Shown: positions 17,496 through 25,120 of the stretch, one piece after another
Layout of the letters: each line of letters opens with the position of its first letter
Numbering within the stretch: position 1 is the stretch's first letter
Source: Thiocapsa sp. UBA6158
Lineage (GTDB): Bacteria; Pseudomonadota; Gammaproteobacteria; Chromatiales; Chromatiaceae
Assembly (NCBI RefSeq): GCF_002423035.1
Contig: NZ_DIUM01000128.1
Location: forward strand, 2,083-27,202
DNA: 25,120 bases
Reading direction: 5' to 3'
Program-made: the position numbers and the translations under genes
Notes under the pieces: generated by a model
The model's input: the letters and a program-made list of their open reading frames with translations, nothing else
Told to the model about the DNA's origin: nothing
Databases searched by the model: none

Positions 17496-18842
17496 TCATT
17501 TCCGCTGGTCCCGATTAATGGATTTGGCGATCCGGAAATACTGCGTCAGCGGGATATTGGACGGGCACACGTAGGCGCAGCAGCCGCATTCGAAACATTG
17601 GTTCAGGTTGAATTCCTCGGCCATGCGCGCGTATTGGCGCGCAATTGCCAGCTCGCCGAGCATGGATGGATTGAGCGACACCGGGCAGGCCTTCAGACAT
17701 TCGGCGCACTTGATGCAGGGGTAGACCTTGCGCCGCTCCAGGTCCGGGTCTTCCCGTTCCAGGGCGACGACGCCCGAGACGGCCTTGGTCACCGGCACAT
17801 CGAGCGAGGCCACCGCCATGCCCATCATGGGACCGCCGAGGATGACCTCGCCGACCCGGTCTGCCGCGAGCCCGACCTGTGCGAGCAGAAAGCGCAAGGG
17901 TGTGCCGATCGGGACCATAAAGTTGCCCGGATTGGCGAGCGCCGGTCCGCTCACGGTCACGACGCGCTCGATCAATCCCCTGCCCTTGGGCAGTAGATCG
18001 CCCATCTGGGCGAGTGTGCCGACGTTGTAGACCGCCACGCCGATATCCGCCGGCAGACCGCCGACCGGAACCTCTTTGCGCAGGAGGCTCTTGATGAGCA
18101 TCTTCTCCGCACCTTGCGGATACTTGGTCTCCACGGCCTCCGCGGTGATGGGCAGCCCCTTCGGGATGACCGCCCGCAGATGAGCGACCGCATCGAGCTT
18201 GTTGTCCTCCACACCGATGATGGCGCGTTTGGCTCCGGTCGCCTTGAGCGCGAGCTTGATGCCGCGGATCAGGGCGTCGCTCTGCTCGAGCATGATCCGA
18301 TGATCGCAGGTCAGATAGGGCTCGCACTCGCAGCCGTTGACGATGACCGTCTCGATCAGCTTCCCCGCGGGGGGCTTCATCTTGACGTGGCTCGGAAAGG
18401 CCCCGCCCCCGAGTCCGACCAGCCCGGCATCCTGCACGGCCGCGACGATTTCCTCGGGCGTCATGGCGTCGAGGTCGCGCTCCAGATCGTACAGGACCTC
18501 TTGGCTCGCGGCCTCGTAGACCTTGAGGAAGATCGCTTGAGTCTTGGGGCCGTCGGCTGTGGGTGTCAGTGCGATCGCGCGGATGACCCCGGTCGCCGGG
18601 GCATGCATGGGCACGGACACGAAACCCTCGGCGCGAGCGATCGGCTCGCCGCGCACGACCTCCTGGCCGACCTTGACCAAAGGAACGGCGGGCGCACCCT
18701 TATGCTGGGCGAGCGGGATGGCCAGCTCGGGCGCAAAGGGAAGCCGACGGATCGGTTTGTCCGCCGTCAACTCCTTGTGCTCGACCGGGTAGATCCCGTG
18801 CTCGAAGGTGCGGGGGCGTTGGAAGAGACTGAAAAGACTCAT
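17496..18842 (-). CDS. rnfC: Electron transport complex subunit RnfC
   Basis: 448 residues, peripheral cytoplasmic subunit that docks NAD(H) through FMN and passes electrons by iron-sulfur clusters. The order is as in the family: N-terminal domain with FEHGIYP (about 13), the NuoF-like nucleotide/FMN region with GLVGLGGGAFPSHVK (about 138) and VNGCECEPYLTCD (about 166), a SLBB-like segment, then two [4Fe-4S] motifs CIKCAECLKACP (about 373) and CFECGCCAYVCP (about 412). Unlike enteric RsxC it lacks a long Ala/Lys-rich C-terminal extension. The start codon shares one base with the nifJ stop (TAATG), a coupling junction that places nifJ and rnfC firmly on one transcript. Confidence 0.96.
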   Translation of the reverse strand: MSLFSLFQRPRTFEHGIYPVEHKELTADKPIRRLPFAPELAIPLAQHKGAPAVPLVKVGQEVVRGEPIARAEGFVSVPMHAPATGVIRAIALTPTADGPKTQAIFLKVYEAASQEVLYDLERDLDAMTPEEIVAAVQDAGLVGLGGGAFPSHVKMKPPAGKLIETVIVNGCECEPYLTCDHRIMLEQSDALIRGIKLALKATGAKRAIIGVEDNKLDAVAHLRAVIPKGLPITAEAVETKYPQGAEKMLIKSLLRKEVPVGGLPADIGVAVYNVGTLAQMGDLLPKGRGLIERVVTVSGPALANPGNFMVPIGTPLRFLLAQVGLAADRVGEVILGGPMMGMAVASLDVPVTKAVSGVVALEREDPDLERRKVYPCIKCAECLKACPVSLNPSMLGELAIARQYARMAEEFNLNQCFECGCCAYVCPSNIPLTQYFRIAKSINRDQRK

Positions 18843-21800
18843 TACTGATACTTCGCAGCCCGCTTGAGCAGCTTATCCAGGCCGGCTTCCGCCGGGTTCC
18901 ACGGCGTGCCTGGATGGATGCAGCCGGCGGTGCACTTTTCGGCGGACTTCACGATGTCCAGATAAGAGCCGCCCTTGGGATCGATCACCTCGACCTTCTT
19001 CTCGCCGTTGTACTTGAAGATCTTCGGGTTGATGTTGATGCACTCGTCGCAGGCGGTGCATTCGGGGGTCTCGACCCAGACGGGCTCCCAGTCGCCCGCC
19101 GCACCGTTGCCCGAACCGTTGCCGGCGCCGTTGCTGCCGGCTGCCGCGGCACCGTTGCCGTTGCCGCCGCCTGCAAAAGAGGCCAGGGCCCCGACGTCGC
19201 CGCCGGCCATCGCGAGCAGGCTGCTGGTGAGCTTTTGTGCCATCTCGGCCTTGGCCTGGTTGCGCACCGCCTCGACGTCGACCTTGTTGAGGTGCCCGCA
19301 AATCCCGCGCAGCTGCGTCCAGAAGGCGCGGCGCTCTTCGCAGGAGGTCACCAGCTCTTGGGAGACCAGGACCCGCATCAAGCGGTTCTTGGCGTCCACG
19401 CCCCAGACGTAGGGGAAGTGTCCGATGCGCGCGTCCTCGTCCATCTCCAGGAACTCGGCCATGGGGATCATGGAGTCGTTCCAGGTCTCGGGCGGGGCCT
19501 TGCGGAAGTGTTTACGGAACCGGCCCTCGGTCATCGCAAAATCCGCGAAGGTGAAGGGGACGGTCATCTCGGCCGGCTCGCCCTTCTCGTCGGTGTACTT
19601 GAGCGTCCAGCTGATCCAGTCCTGGTCGATGTTCGGGTTGCCCTCGATGGAGCAGCATTCCTCGAAGCTGGTGCCGGCATCCGGATCGAAGCGGAACAGC
19701 GGATAGGCGCGCGACTCGATCGCCATGCGGCTTTGATGCGTGGACATCTCGTCACCGATGCCGTGCTCGGGCTGGCAGCTGGTGTAGATGTTGAACAGCG
19801 CCGGATGACGGGCGTTGAGTCCGTCGATGAAGCCTTCGAGCAGATGCGTGAGATTGCCGGCCGCACCGTTGAGCACGAAGCTGGTGCGGTGTGCCATGCC
19901 GATGAGGCCCATCTCCTTGCGGATCTCGGTCTTGCCTTTGCCGACCTTGCCGTAGGGCGCCATGTCGGCGACCTGGCCGATAAAGCCGGAGGTACAGGAC
20001 TGACCGCCCGTGTTGGAGTAGACCTGGGTGTCGAGCACCATGATCTTCACCGGATGGCCGGACATGAGCGCGCGCGAGAGGTTCTGGAAGCCGATGTCGT
20101 ACATGGCCCCGTCGCCGCCGACCGCAACGACCGGCGGACAGAGCAGCCACTCCTCCTCGGAGAAGTCTTTCCAGTCGAAGTAGGTGAGATATTCACCGTG
20201 CTCGGCTGCGTTGTAGCCGCGCTCGAGCTCCAGACGCGCCATGCGGATCGCCTTGAAGCCCTCGCCCATCTTGCGCATGTGGCCTTCGAAGAGACCGAGC
20301 GCCATCGAGGGCGAGTCCTGGAAGAGGTGGTTCGACCAGGGGAAGGGATAGGGGTTGAATGGGAAGGTCGCGCCCCAGACCGAGGAGCAGCCCGTGGCAT
20401 TGACGATGCCCATGGCCGAGCGCGGCTGGGCCGCGGTGTACTGAGCCTTGAGGTGCCGCAGCTTATCGAGCAGACCCGTCACCCAGGTCAACCATTCGGG
20501 GTCGACCGGCTCGGCGCTGCGATCCTGATCCAGCTCGGCGGACAGGTCCGACAGACGCAGGTCGGCGTCTTTGTGGGCATCGACGGCCTTGTTGATCGCG
20601 GCCATGTTGGTCAGGTCGATCTTGGCGGCCAGCTTCAACCGCACATGCGTCTCGAGGCGGTTGATCAGATCGTCGAGCTCGGCGAGATGTCGCTTGACAC
20701 GTCCCTGCATCAACGCCGCAACGGTCGCCGTGAACAGATGGATCACCGTCTTCTCGCCGCAGCCCATGCAGGAGCCGTCTCCCGAGACCATCGACTGATA
20801 GTTCGACTTGTCGAGCAGCAGGGTCTCCAGTGCACCGATCTTGTCGTCCAGATCATCGATGCGGATGAAGTCCGGGGCCGTGCTCGGCAGCTCAAGCCAG
20901 AAGTCCCACTTGGCACGCATCTCCTCGATGGTCTGCGTCGTCTGGGGCTCGGAGACGAGGGCGCCGTCGTCGCAGACCTCGATGCACTCGTTGCAGCCCT
21001 TGCAGGTGTAGGGATTGACGGTGATGCTGAAGAGTCCGCCGCTGCCCTTTTGCTTCTTCTCGCGGTTGTTCCAATAGGGCTTGGTGAGGGCGAACTGATA
21101 GTCGCCGAGGGCCTGCATCATGAGGCCGAATTCCTGCTCCATGACGGCCTTTTGCTCGGGCTCGCCCTGATAGGCGGCCAGTGTTTCGAGCACGGCGCGG
21201 TCCATCAGCTCACGCATGACGGGGGCATCGCCTGCGCCTTCGATCAGCTTGCGCAGACGCTTCTCCACGTTGCGGGTCTCGCGACGCAGATGCTGGGTGG
21301 GCATGCCGCGCTCGACCCGACCAATGGCGGCGGCAAAGATGTCGGAGATCGTGTTCACCAGACCCGGGATAGCGCTGTCCGGGCAGACCGAGAAACAGTT
21401 GCCGCAGGCGGTGCAGTTCTCGGGCACGTACTTCGGGTAGGTGAAGCGGATCTGGGTCATGTCGCGATAGACGCCGCTCGAAGCCGGCATCAGCGACAGG
21501 GCCATGTGCGGATCGGCGAGGTTGTCGCTGCCGCGCCCGCTGGCGTAGAAGGCGCCGGTCTGCTCCCAGAAGCGGTGCACGTCGGTGATGCCGCCGTCGC
21601 CCTCGGGCAGCTGCTTGAGCATGACCGGAAGACCGACCTCCTTACGGGGCAGGAGCTGCCCGCTGATCATGGGTTTATCGACGATCTCGACGATCTCGTC
21701 GAAGCCGCGACGCACGATGCGCAGGTTGTCCTGCACGACACGCTCGCCCTTGGCGCCGAACTTGTGGCGGATCTGCTCCTCCATGGCGGCGAAGAGTCCG

Positions 21801-23788
21801 GCCTCGTCGAGCCCGGCGCGCTCCATCAGCGGGGACGCGGCGAAGAAGGCACCTTGGAAGGTGTTGCCCTGCATGCGGATCTGCAGCTCCGGATCGGACG
21901 CCTCTTCACGGGCGATCTTGAAGCCGTCGATGTAATAGACGCGGATCTCGTGCTCGACGATGTATCTGCGTGCCGCAGGCGGGAAGCTCGCCCAGACCTG
22001 CTCGGGATTGTCGAGGCTCGACTGGACGATGAAGCGCCCTCCCCGATCCAGTCCGGCAAGCGGGTTGGAGTGGGTGAAGACGTTCGGATCCGGGCTCAGG
22101 ACCACATCGACATAGGTGTATTCGCAGTTGAGCCGAATCGGCTCGGGTGCGGCGGAGAGGAAATAGGTGGTCGGCTGACCCTTCTTCTCCGAGCCGTACT
22201 TGGGATTGGCGCGGATGTCGAAACCCAGCAAGTCATAGAGTGTCATCGCCAGGTTCTTGCCGGTCGTGACCGCGCCCCAGCCGCCGACCGAGTGCATGCG
22301 CACCGTGATGGCACCCTTGGGCAACAGATTGGGATTCTCGCTGCCGCGCAGTGCGAGCTCGCCGATGTGCGGATAGGCGTCCTTCAGACGCTGGATGCGG
22401 ATCTCGTCCTTGGGGTCGAAGGGTGTGCGGATGAAGTCGACCGACAGATAGAAGAACTTACGGTGCGCGGCGCCGGGGAGCATGTTCTCGATCGCGGCGA
22501 TCAAGCCCTCGGGCTGCAGATCGCGCGAGCCCAGACCATAGCAGCCCGAATAGAGCCGCGGCATGTCGCCCTGACGGTAGACGGCGTAATCCGGGTAGGG
22601 CAGGCGCTCGCCCTTCTCCACACCAGCGTTCTCCAGGCACTTGGTCAGAGCGGCGCGGATCTCGCGCATGAGGGGCAGGTCTTCGGCCAGCGGCTGGTCG
22701 GTGCGCTCGAGCACGGCCACGCCCTTCCTGCCCTTGAGCATCGGCCCGATGAGATCGCCCGGGAAGGGGCGATACATGGTCAGGTTCACCACGCCGACCT
22801 TGAGCTTGCGGGTCTCGCGCAGATAGTCCGCGACCGCTTCGGCCTGGGTGATCATGCTGCCCTGGCCGAGGATGAGGTAGTCGGCATCCTCGGTGCGATA
22901 CCCGCTGACGCGCTGATAGCGCCGCCCGGTCAGTGCATGGAATTCGTCCATGACCTGATCGGCAATCGGCTCGATGTGATCGAAGAAATAGGGGCGCTGC
23001 GCTGCGACGGCCTGCATGTAGGCGTCTTGGTTCTGTACGGAGCCCGATGTCACCGGGTTGTCGACGTCCCAGACCATGGGCACGCGGCGGCGGGTCTCGC
23101 CGTAGACCAACTTTTGGGCCGGGGTCGGACAGGGGATGATGTCGTCCGGGCGACCGCAGAACTCGGCGATCAGCTCACGCTCGGGCACCAGCAGCGGCTC
23201 GATGAGATGGGTGGTCAAAAAGCCATCCTGACCGACCGCGGCAGGCGTCAAGGTCAACTCGGCGATCTTGCGGGCGATCAGATTGAGATCGGCCGCCTCT
23301 TGGGCGCTCTTGCCGAAGACCTGGGTGAATCCGGTGTCGTCGATGCAGTGGTAGTCGTCGTGCGCGCAGTGGACGTTGAGGCTCGACTTGGTGATGGCGC
23401 GCGCGCCGATGTTGAGCACATAGGGCAGACGCTTGCCCACGGCCGCGTAAAGCGACTCGTGCATGAAGGCCACGCCTTGAGCAGAGGAGAAGTTCACTGC
23501 GCGCAGGCCGGTCATGGACATGCCGGCGGTGACGGCCGCCGCGGCATGCTCGGATTCGGGCTCGACGAAGATCAGCGGATTTCCCGACACATTCAGGTGG
23601 CCTTTGGCGACCTCTTCGGCCCAATATTCGCCCATCTGGGTGGACGGTGTAATGGGATAAGCGCCGGCCGAATCGGAGGCTTCGCGCTCGCACATGATGA
23701 CGGCGCTGTTGCCGTCCATCGCCATCCGTGTGCCGGGATACTTGACCTGTTTGTCGTCCTTATTTCCGAACATGGGCTTTCCGAACAT
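18842..23788 (-). CDS. nifJ: Extended NifJ-like pyruvate (2-oxoacid):ferredoxin oxidoreductase
   Basis: 1648 residues, against about 1170-1200 for usual NifJ. It oxidises a 2-oxoacid with CoA to acyl-CoA and CO2 and reduces ferredoxin, or runs in reverse. Seen in order: pyrimidine-binding domain with AYPITPSTQMGEY (about 44); transketolase-C-like domain with YLILGQGSMITQAEAV; gamma domain with VGGWGAVTTGKNLA (about 505); ferredoxin motif CTACGNCFSVCP (about 790); about 130 extra residues; second motif CKGCNECIEVCDD (about 929); CMGCGEKT (about 1007); an extra helical insert of about 110 residues; ATGCSSVWGAT (about 1129); TPP site GGDGAMYDIGF and DTQVYSNTGGQ (about 1225-1260); YTSCQPEHG; a Gly/Asn/Ala linker (about 1540-1566); and an added C-terminal cluster domain CTACDEC plus CTAGCIHPG. 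Pyruvate as substrate is probable, not proven. ATG 23788 is chosen; 23773 is an alternative. Its stop overlaps the rnfC start. Confidence 0.9.
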   Translation of the reverse strand: MFGKPMFGNKDDKQVKYPGTRMAMDGNSAVIMCEREASDSAGAYPITPSTQMGEYWAEEVAKGHLNVSGNPLIFVEPESEHAAAAVTAGMSMTGLRAVNFSSAQGVAFMHESLYAAVGKRLPYVLNIGARAITKSSLNVHCAHDDYHCIDDTGFTQVFGKSAQEAADLNLIARKIAELTLTPAAVGQDGFLTTHLIEPLLVPERELIAEFCGRPDDIIPCPTPAQKLVYGETRRRVPMVWDVDNPVTSGSVQNQDAYMQAVAAQRPYFFDHIEPIADQVMDEFHALTGRRYQRVSGYRTEDADYLILGQGSMITQAEAVADYLRETRKLKVGVVNLTMYRPFPGDLIGPMLKGRKGVAVLERTDQPLAEDLPLMREIRAALTKCLENAGVEKGERLPYPDYAVYRQGDMPRLYSGCYGLGSRDLQPEGLIAAIENMLPGAAHRKFFYLSVDFIRTPFDPKDEIRIQRLKDAYPHIGELALRGSENPNLLPKGAITVRMHSVGGWGAVTTGKNLAMTLYDLLGFDIRANPKYGSEKKGQPTTYFLSAAPEPIRLNCEYTYVDVVLSPDPNVFTHSNPLAGLDRGGRFIVQSSLDNPEQVWASFPPAARRYIVEHEIRVYYIDGFKIAREEASDPELQIRMQGNTFQGAFFAASPLMERAGLDEAGLFAAMEEQIRHKFGAKGERVVQDNLRIVRRGFDEIVEIVDKPMISGQLLPRKEVGLPVMLKQLPEGDGGITDVHRFWEQTGAFYASGRGSDNLADPHMALSLMPASSGVYRDMTQIRFTYPKYVPENCTACGNCFSVCPDSAIPGLVNTISDIFAAAIGRVERGMPTQHLRRETRNVEKRLRKLIEGAGDAPVMRELMDRAVLETLAAYQGEPEQKAVMEQEFGLMMQALGDYQFALTKPYWNNREKKQKGSGGLFSITVNPYTCKGCNECIEVCDDGALVSEPQTTQTIEEMRAKWDFWLELPSTAPDFIRIDDLDDKIGALETLLLDKSNYQSMVSGDGSCMGCGEKTVIHLFTATVAALMQGRVKRHLAELDDLINRLETHVRLKLAAKIDLTNMAAINKAVDAHKDADLRLSDLSAELDQDRSAEPVDPEWLTWVTGLLDKLRHLKAQYTAAQPRSAMGIVNATGCSSVWGATFPFNPYPFPWSNHLFQDSPSMALGLFEGHMRKMGEGFKAIRMARLELERGYNAAEHGEYLTYFDWKDFSEEEWLLCPPVVAVGGDGAMYDIGFQNLSRALMSGHPVKIMVLDTQVYSNTGGQSCTSGFIGQVADMAPYGKVGKGKTEIRKEMGLIGMAHRTSFVLNGAAGNLTHLLEGFIDGLNARHPALFNIYTSCQPEHGIGDEMSTHQSRMAIESRAYPLFRFDPDAGTSFEECCSIEGNPNIDQDWISWTLKYTDEKGEPAEMTVPFTFADFAMTEGRFRKHFRKAPPETWNDSMIPMAEFLEMDEDARIGHFPYVWGVDAKNRLMRVLVSQELVTSCEERRAFWTQLRGICGHLNKVDVEAVRNQAKAEMAQKLTSSLLAMAGGDVGALASFAGGGNGNGAAAAGSNGAGNGSGNGAAGDWEPVWVETPECTACDECININPKIFKYNGEKKVEVIDPKGGSYLDIVKSAEKCTAGCIHPGTPWNPAEAGLDKLLKRAAKYQ

Positions 23789-23932
23789 GGCGCTTCTCTG
23801 TGGTTGACCCGGCGGCCCGGCCGCCGGCGATAAGCCGGGGCTCGAGGGCGCGTCGGGGTGGATGCTTCGATTCTTCGAACGACCGATTTCGGTGCGTGCC
23901 GATGACAGCGGACGGCGCTCCATTCCGAGGCC

Positions 23933-24799
23933 TCAAGCCAGCGGCAAGGCCTCTTTTCGGACCACCTTTCTGGCGTCCTTCCCTTTGATGATGCGACCGT
24001 CGGGTTCGAGCCAAACGATGGCGCCGGTCGGACAGCGCTCGATGGCGACCTTCGAGGCGATCGCGTTCTTGGTGTAGTCCACGACGGCCAGGTTGTCGCG
24101 AATCTCGATCAAGCCCTCGGGTGAATCCTGCGCACAGCGTCCGCAGGCCGTGCAGACGACATCGCATTCATGCTCGCCCTCGTCACCCGGGTCCAGGCTC
24201 TTGCAGGCCACCCACAGCCGATGGCTGATGGCATGCACGCTGAAGAGATCCTTCGGACAGACCGTGACGCAATCGCCGCAGGCGGTGCACTTGGAGACAT
24301 CGACGATCGGCAGACCGTGGCGGTCGAGTCGGATCGCATCGAAGTCGCACACCTCGGCACAATCGCCCATCCCCAGACAGCCCCAGGAGCAGCCCTTGCC
24401 GCCGCCGGAGACCAAGGCGGCCGCACGGCAGGATTCGACACCGCCATAGGAGGCCCGCATGAAGGCGACGTGGGCCCCGCCGGCACAGGCCAGACGGGCC
24501 ACGCGCTTCTCATCCGCGCCGAGGTCGACACCCAGAAAATCGGCGATGAGCCTGTTCATCGCCGGCGAGTTCACCGTGCACTTGCCGGGCGCGATCTCGC
24601 CCTTGACCAGCATCTCGGCGAACGGTCGACAGCCTGCGGTGCCGCAGGCACCGCAGTTTGCACGCGGCAGCAGGTCTTCGACCTGATCGATGCGCGGGTC
24701 TTCGTAGACGTAAAGCCGCCGGTTCGCCAGGATCAGGATCGTGGCGAGCAGCAGGCCGAGAGCGGCCATGAAAGCGACAGCGGTGAGGATGGATGCCAT
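23933..24799 (-). CDS. rnfB: Electron transport complex subunit RnfB, long form
   Basis: 288 residues, against about 190 in E. coli RsxB. An N-terminal membrane helix (about 5-26) anchors a cytoplasmic multi-cluster ferredoxin that takes electrons from soluble ferredoxin. The family-specific [4Fe-4S] domain NCGACGTAGCRPFAEML (about 48-64) with a downstream Cys (GKCTVNSPAMN) is followed by CSWGCLGMGDCAEVCDFDAI (about 136), CTACGDCVTVCPKDL (about 167), and a third, single-cluster set CTACGRC (about 210) whose fourth ligand is probably ERCPTGAI (about 251). It is the first gene of the cluster, 144 nt upstream of nifJ. The Shine-Dalgarno is weak (GAGCT). No clear promoter was recognised upstream. 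Confidence 0.94.
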   Translation of the reverse strand: MASILTAVAFMAALGLLLATILILANRRLYVYEDPRIDQVEDLLPRANCGACGTAGCRPFAEMLVKGEIAPGKCTVNSPAMNRLIADFLGVDLGADEKRVARLACAGGAHVAFMRASYGGVESCRAAALVSGGGKGCSWGCLGMGDCAEVCDFDAIRLDRHGLPIVDVSKCTACGDCVTVCPKDLFSVHAISHRLWVACKSLDPGDEGEHECDVVCTACGRCAQDSPEGLIEIRDNLAVVDYTKNAIASKVAIERCPTGAIVWLEPDGRIIKGKDARKVVRKEALPLA

Positions 24800-24952
24800 A
24801 GACAGCTCGCATCGGGCAAGGGTCGGACGGGGCAGTTGCGGACCACATGATGAGCCGAACGAGGACCTGGTCCCGTGACATGGGCCTCAAAATCAGGCAC
24901 ACCACTTTGGTCGCGAACCTGGATTTGCTCCGCCTAAGAAGACTCCGCTAAT

Positions 24953-24993
24953 TTTACGGAATTATGATCTATTAATTTTCATAATTCCGTAAA
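24953..24993. repeat. AT-rich 15-bp perfect inverted repeat upstream of rnfB
   Basis: TTTACGGAATTATGA (24953-24967) and TCATAATTCCGTAAA (24979-24993) are perfect reverse complements around an 11-nt AT-only-but-one centre. It lies about 155-195 nt before the rnfB start. It could be an operator for a dimeric or tetrameric regulator, a recombinase core site, or a stem-loop. I do not recognise the motif. Confidence 0.7.
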
Positions 24994-25009
24994 TCGTCAC
25001 TATTGCATA

Positions 25010-25093
25010 TCAGCAGAAGGCTTTGATCCAGATGTTTTTTTTGATCCAGCGCATGTATTGTGCGAACTCTTTCGATCGGACCTTGCTCGTCAC
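25010..25093 (-). other. Possible short or 3'-terminal ORF at the window edge
   Basis: A 27-codon frame on the minus strand (GTG 25093 to TGA 25010) encodes a Lys/Trp-rich peptide (QYMRWIKKNIWIKAFC at its end). An in-frame TGA lies a few codons upstream of the GTG, so it is not the tail of a longer intact ORF in this frame. No Shine-Dalgarno was seen. Another minus-strand frame stays open to the window edge. It may be a remnant or chance; coding is unproven. Confidence 0.15.
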
Positions 25094-25120
25094 TCCCGGC
25101 CTTGATCATCGGTTGGTCCA

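Larger units (their letters stand above)
24800..25120. other. Region upstream of rnfB; no confident gene
   Basis: 321 nt to the window edge. Bases 24800-24950 are GC-rich, and I see no clear promoter or ORF. Bases 24940-25060 are markedly AT-rich compared with everything else in the window and include a 15-bp inverted repeat (24953-24993) and a 10-nt direct repeat TTTGATCCAG (25022-25031 and 25040-25049). The change in base composition suggests either the operon control region or the edge of an acquired segment. Confidence 0.5.

Noticed and set aside
18914..23833. A 1639-codon open frame on the + strand opposite nifJ
   Set aside because: It is the antisense shadow of nifJ, whose frame has clear domains and motifs; the long open frame results from high GC codon bias. 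Its translation is Val/Leu/Gly/Asp-rich without any recognisable motif.
23789..23923. Extended N-terminus of NifJ
   Set aside because: The extra residues are Ser/Pro/Arg-rich and unlike the start of any oxidoreductase of this family; better read as the rnfB-nifJ spacer.
24953..24993. Reading the inverted repeat as an intrinsic terminator or a dif site
   Set aside because: The stem is AT-rich with no following T run, and the arms do not match the XerC/XerD half-sites I know.

Overview
The window is GC-rich, densely coded DNA. Its gene families point to a gammaproteobacterium, most likely an anaerobic or phototrophic member of the purple sulfur bacteria (Chromatiales). That placement is inferred from an Rnf complex combined with a pyruvate:ferredoxin oxidoreductase, an ArsR-rhodanese protein and a proteobacterial EttA. 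No rRNA or marker gene confirms it. I saw no tRNA, rRNA, CRISPR array or transposase.

Left part (1-6456, all + strand): the 3' part of ettA; a membrane PAS-GGDEF-EAL c-di-GMP enzyme; a DUF815-type AAA+ ATPase; a membrane-anchored, coiled-coil OmpA-domain protein; and an ArsR-rhodanese fusion. A hairpin separates this block from a convergent minus-strand catalase-peroxidase with a Sec signal peptide (6544-8763). Next on the minus strand come a degenerate DUF2779-like protein, a DUF2784 membrane protein and a class III adenylate cyclase fused to a PilZ domain. Two plus-strand genes follow: an unknown membrane-anchored protein and a YbaN/DUF454 protein.

Right part (13035-24799, all minus strand): one large electron-transfer gene cluster, transcribed right to left. 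The order is rnfB, a very long NifJ-like 2-oxoacid:ferredoxin oxidoreductase, rnfC, rnfD, rnfG, rnfE, rnfA, a 55-residue Cys-rich membrane protein, and a ferredoxin-NADP+ reductase. nifJ/rnfC, rnfE/rnfA and rnfA/small ORF overlap. The simplest reading is a ferredoxin hub: NifJ exchanges electrons between 2-oxoacids and ferredoxin, Rnf couples ferredoxin/NAD(H) to the membrane ion gradient, and the FNR links ferredoxin to NADP(H).

The most interesting items are the small Cys-rich membrane protein at the 3' end of rnfA (a possible NqrM-like assembly factor), the enlarged NifJ embedded in the rnf operon, heptanucleotide repeat arrays in inverted orientation between rnfC and rnfD, an AT-rich 15-bp inverted repeat upstream of rnfB, and a dispersed 17-nt palindromic repeat associated with stop codons.
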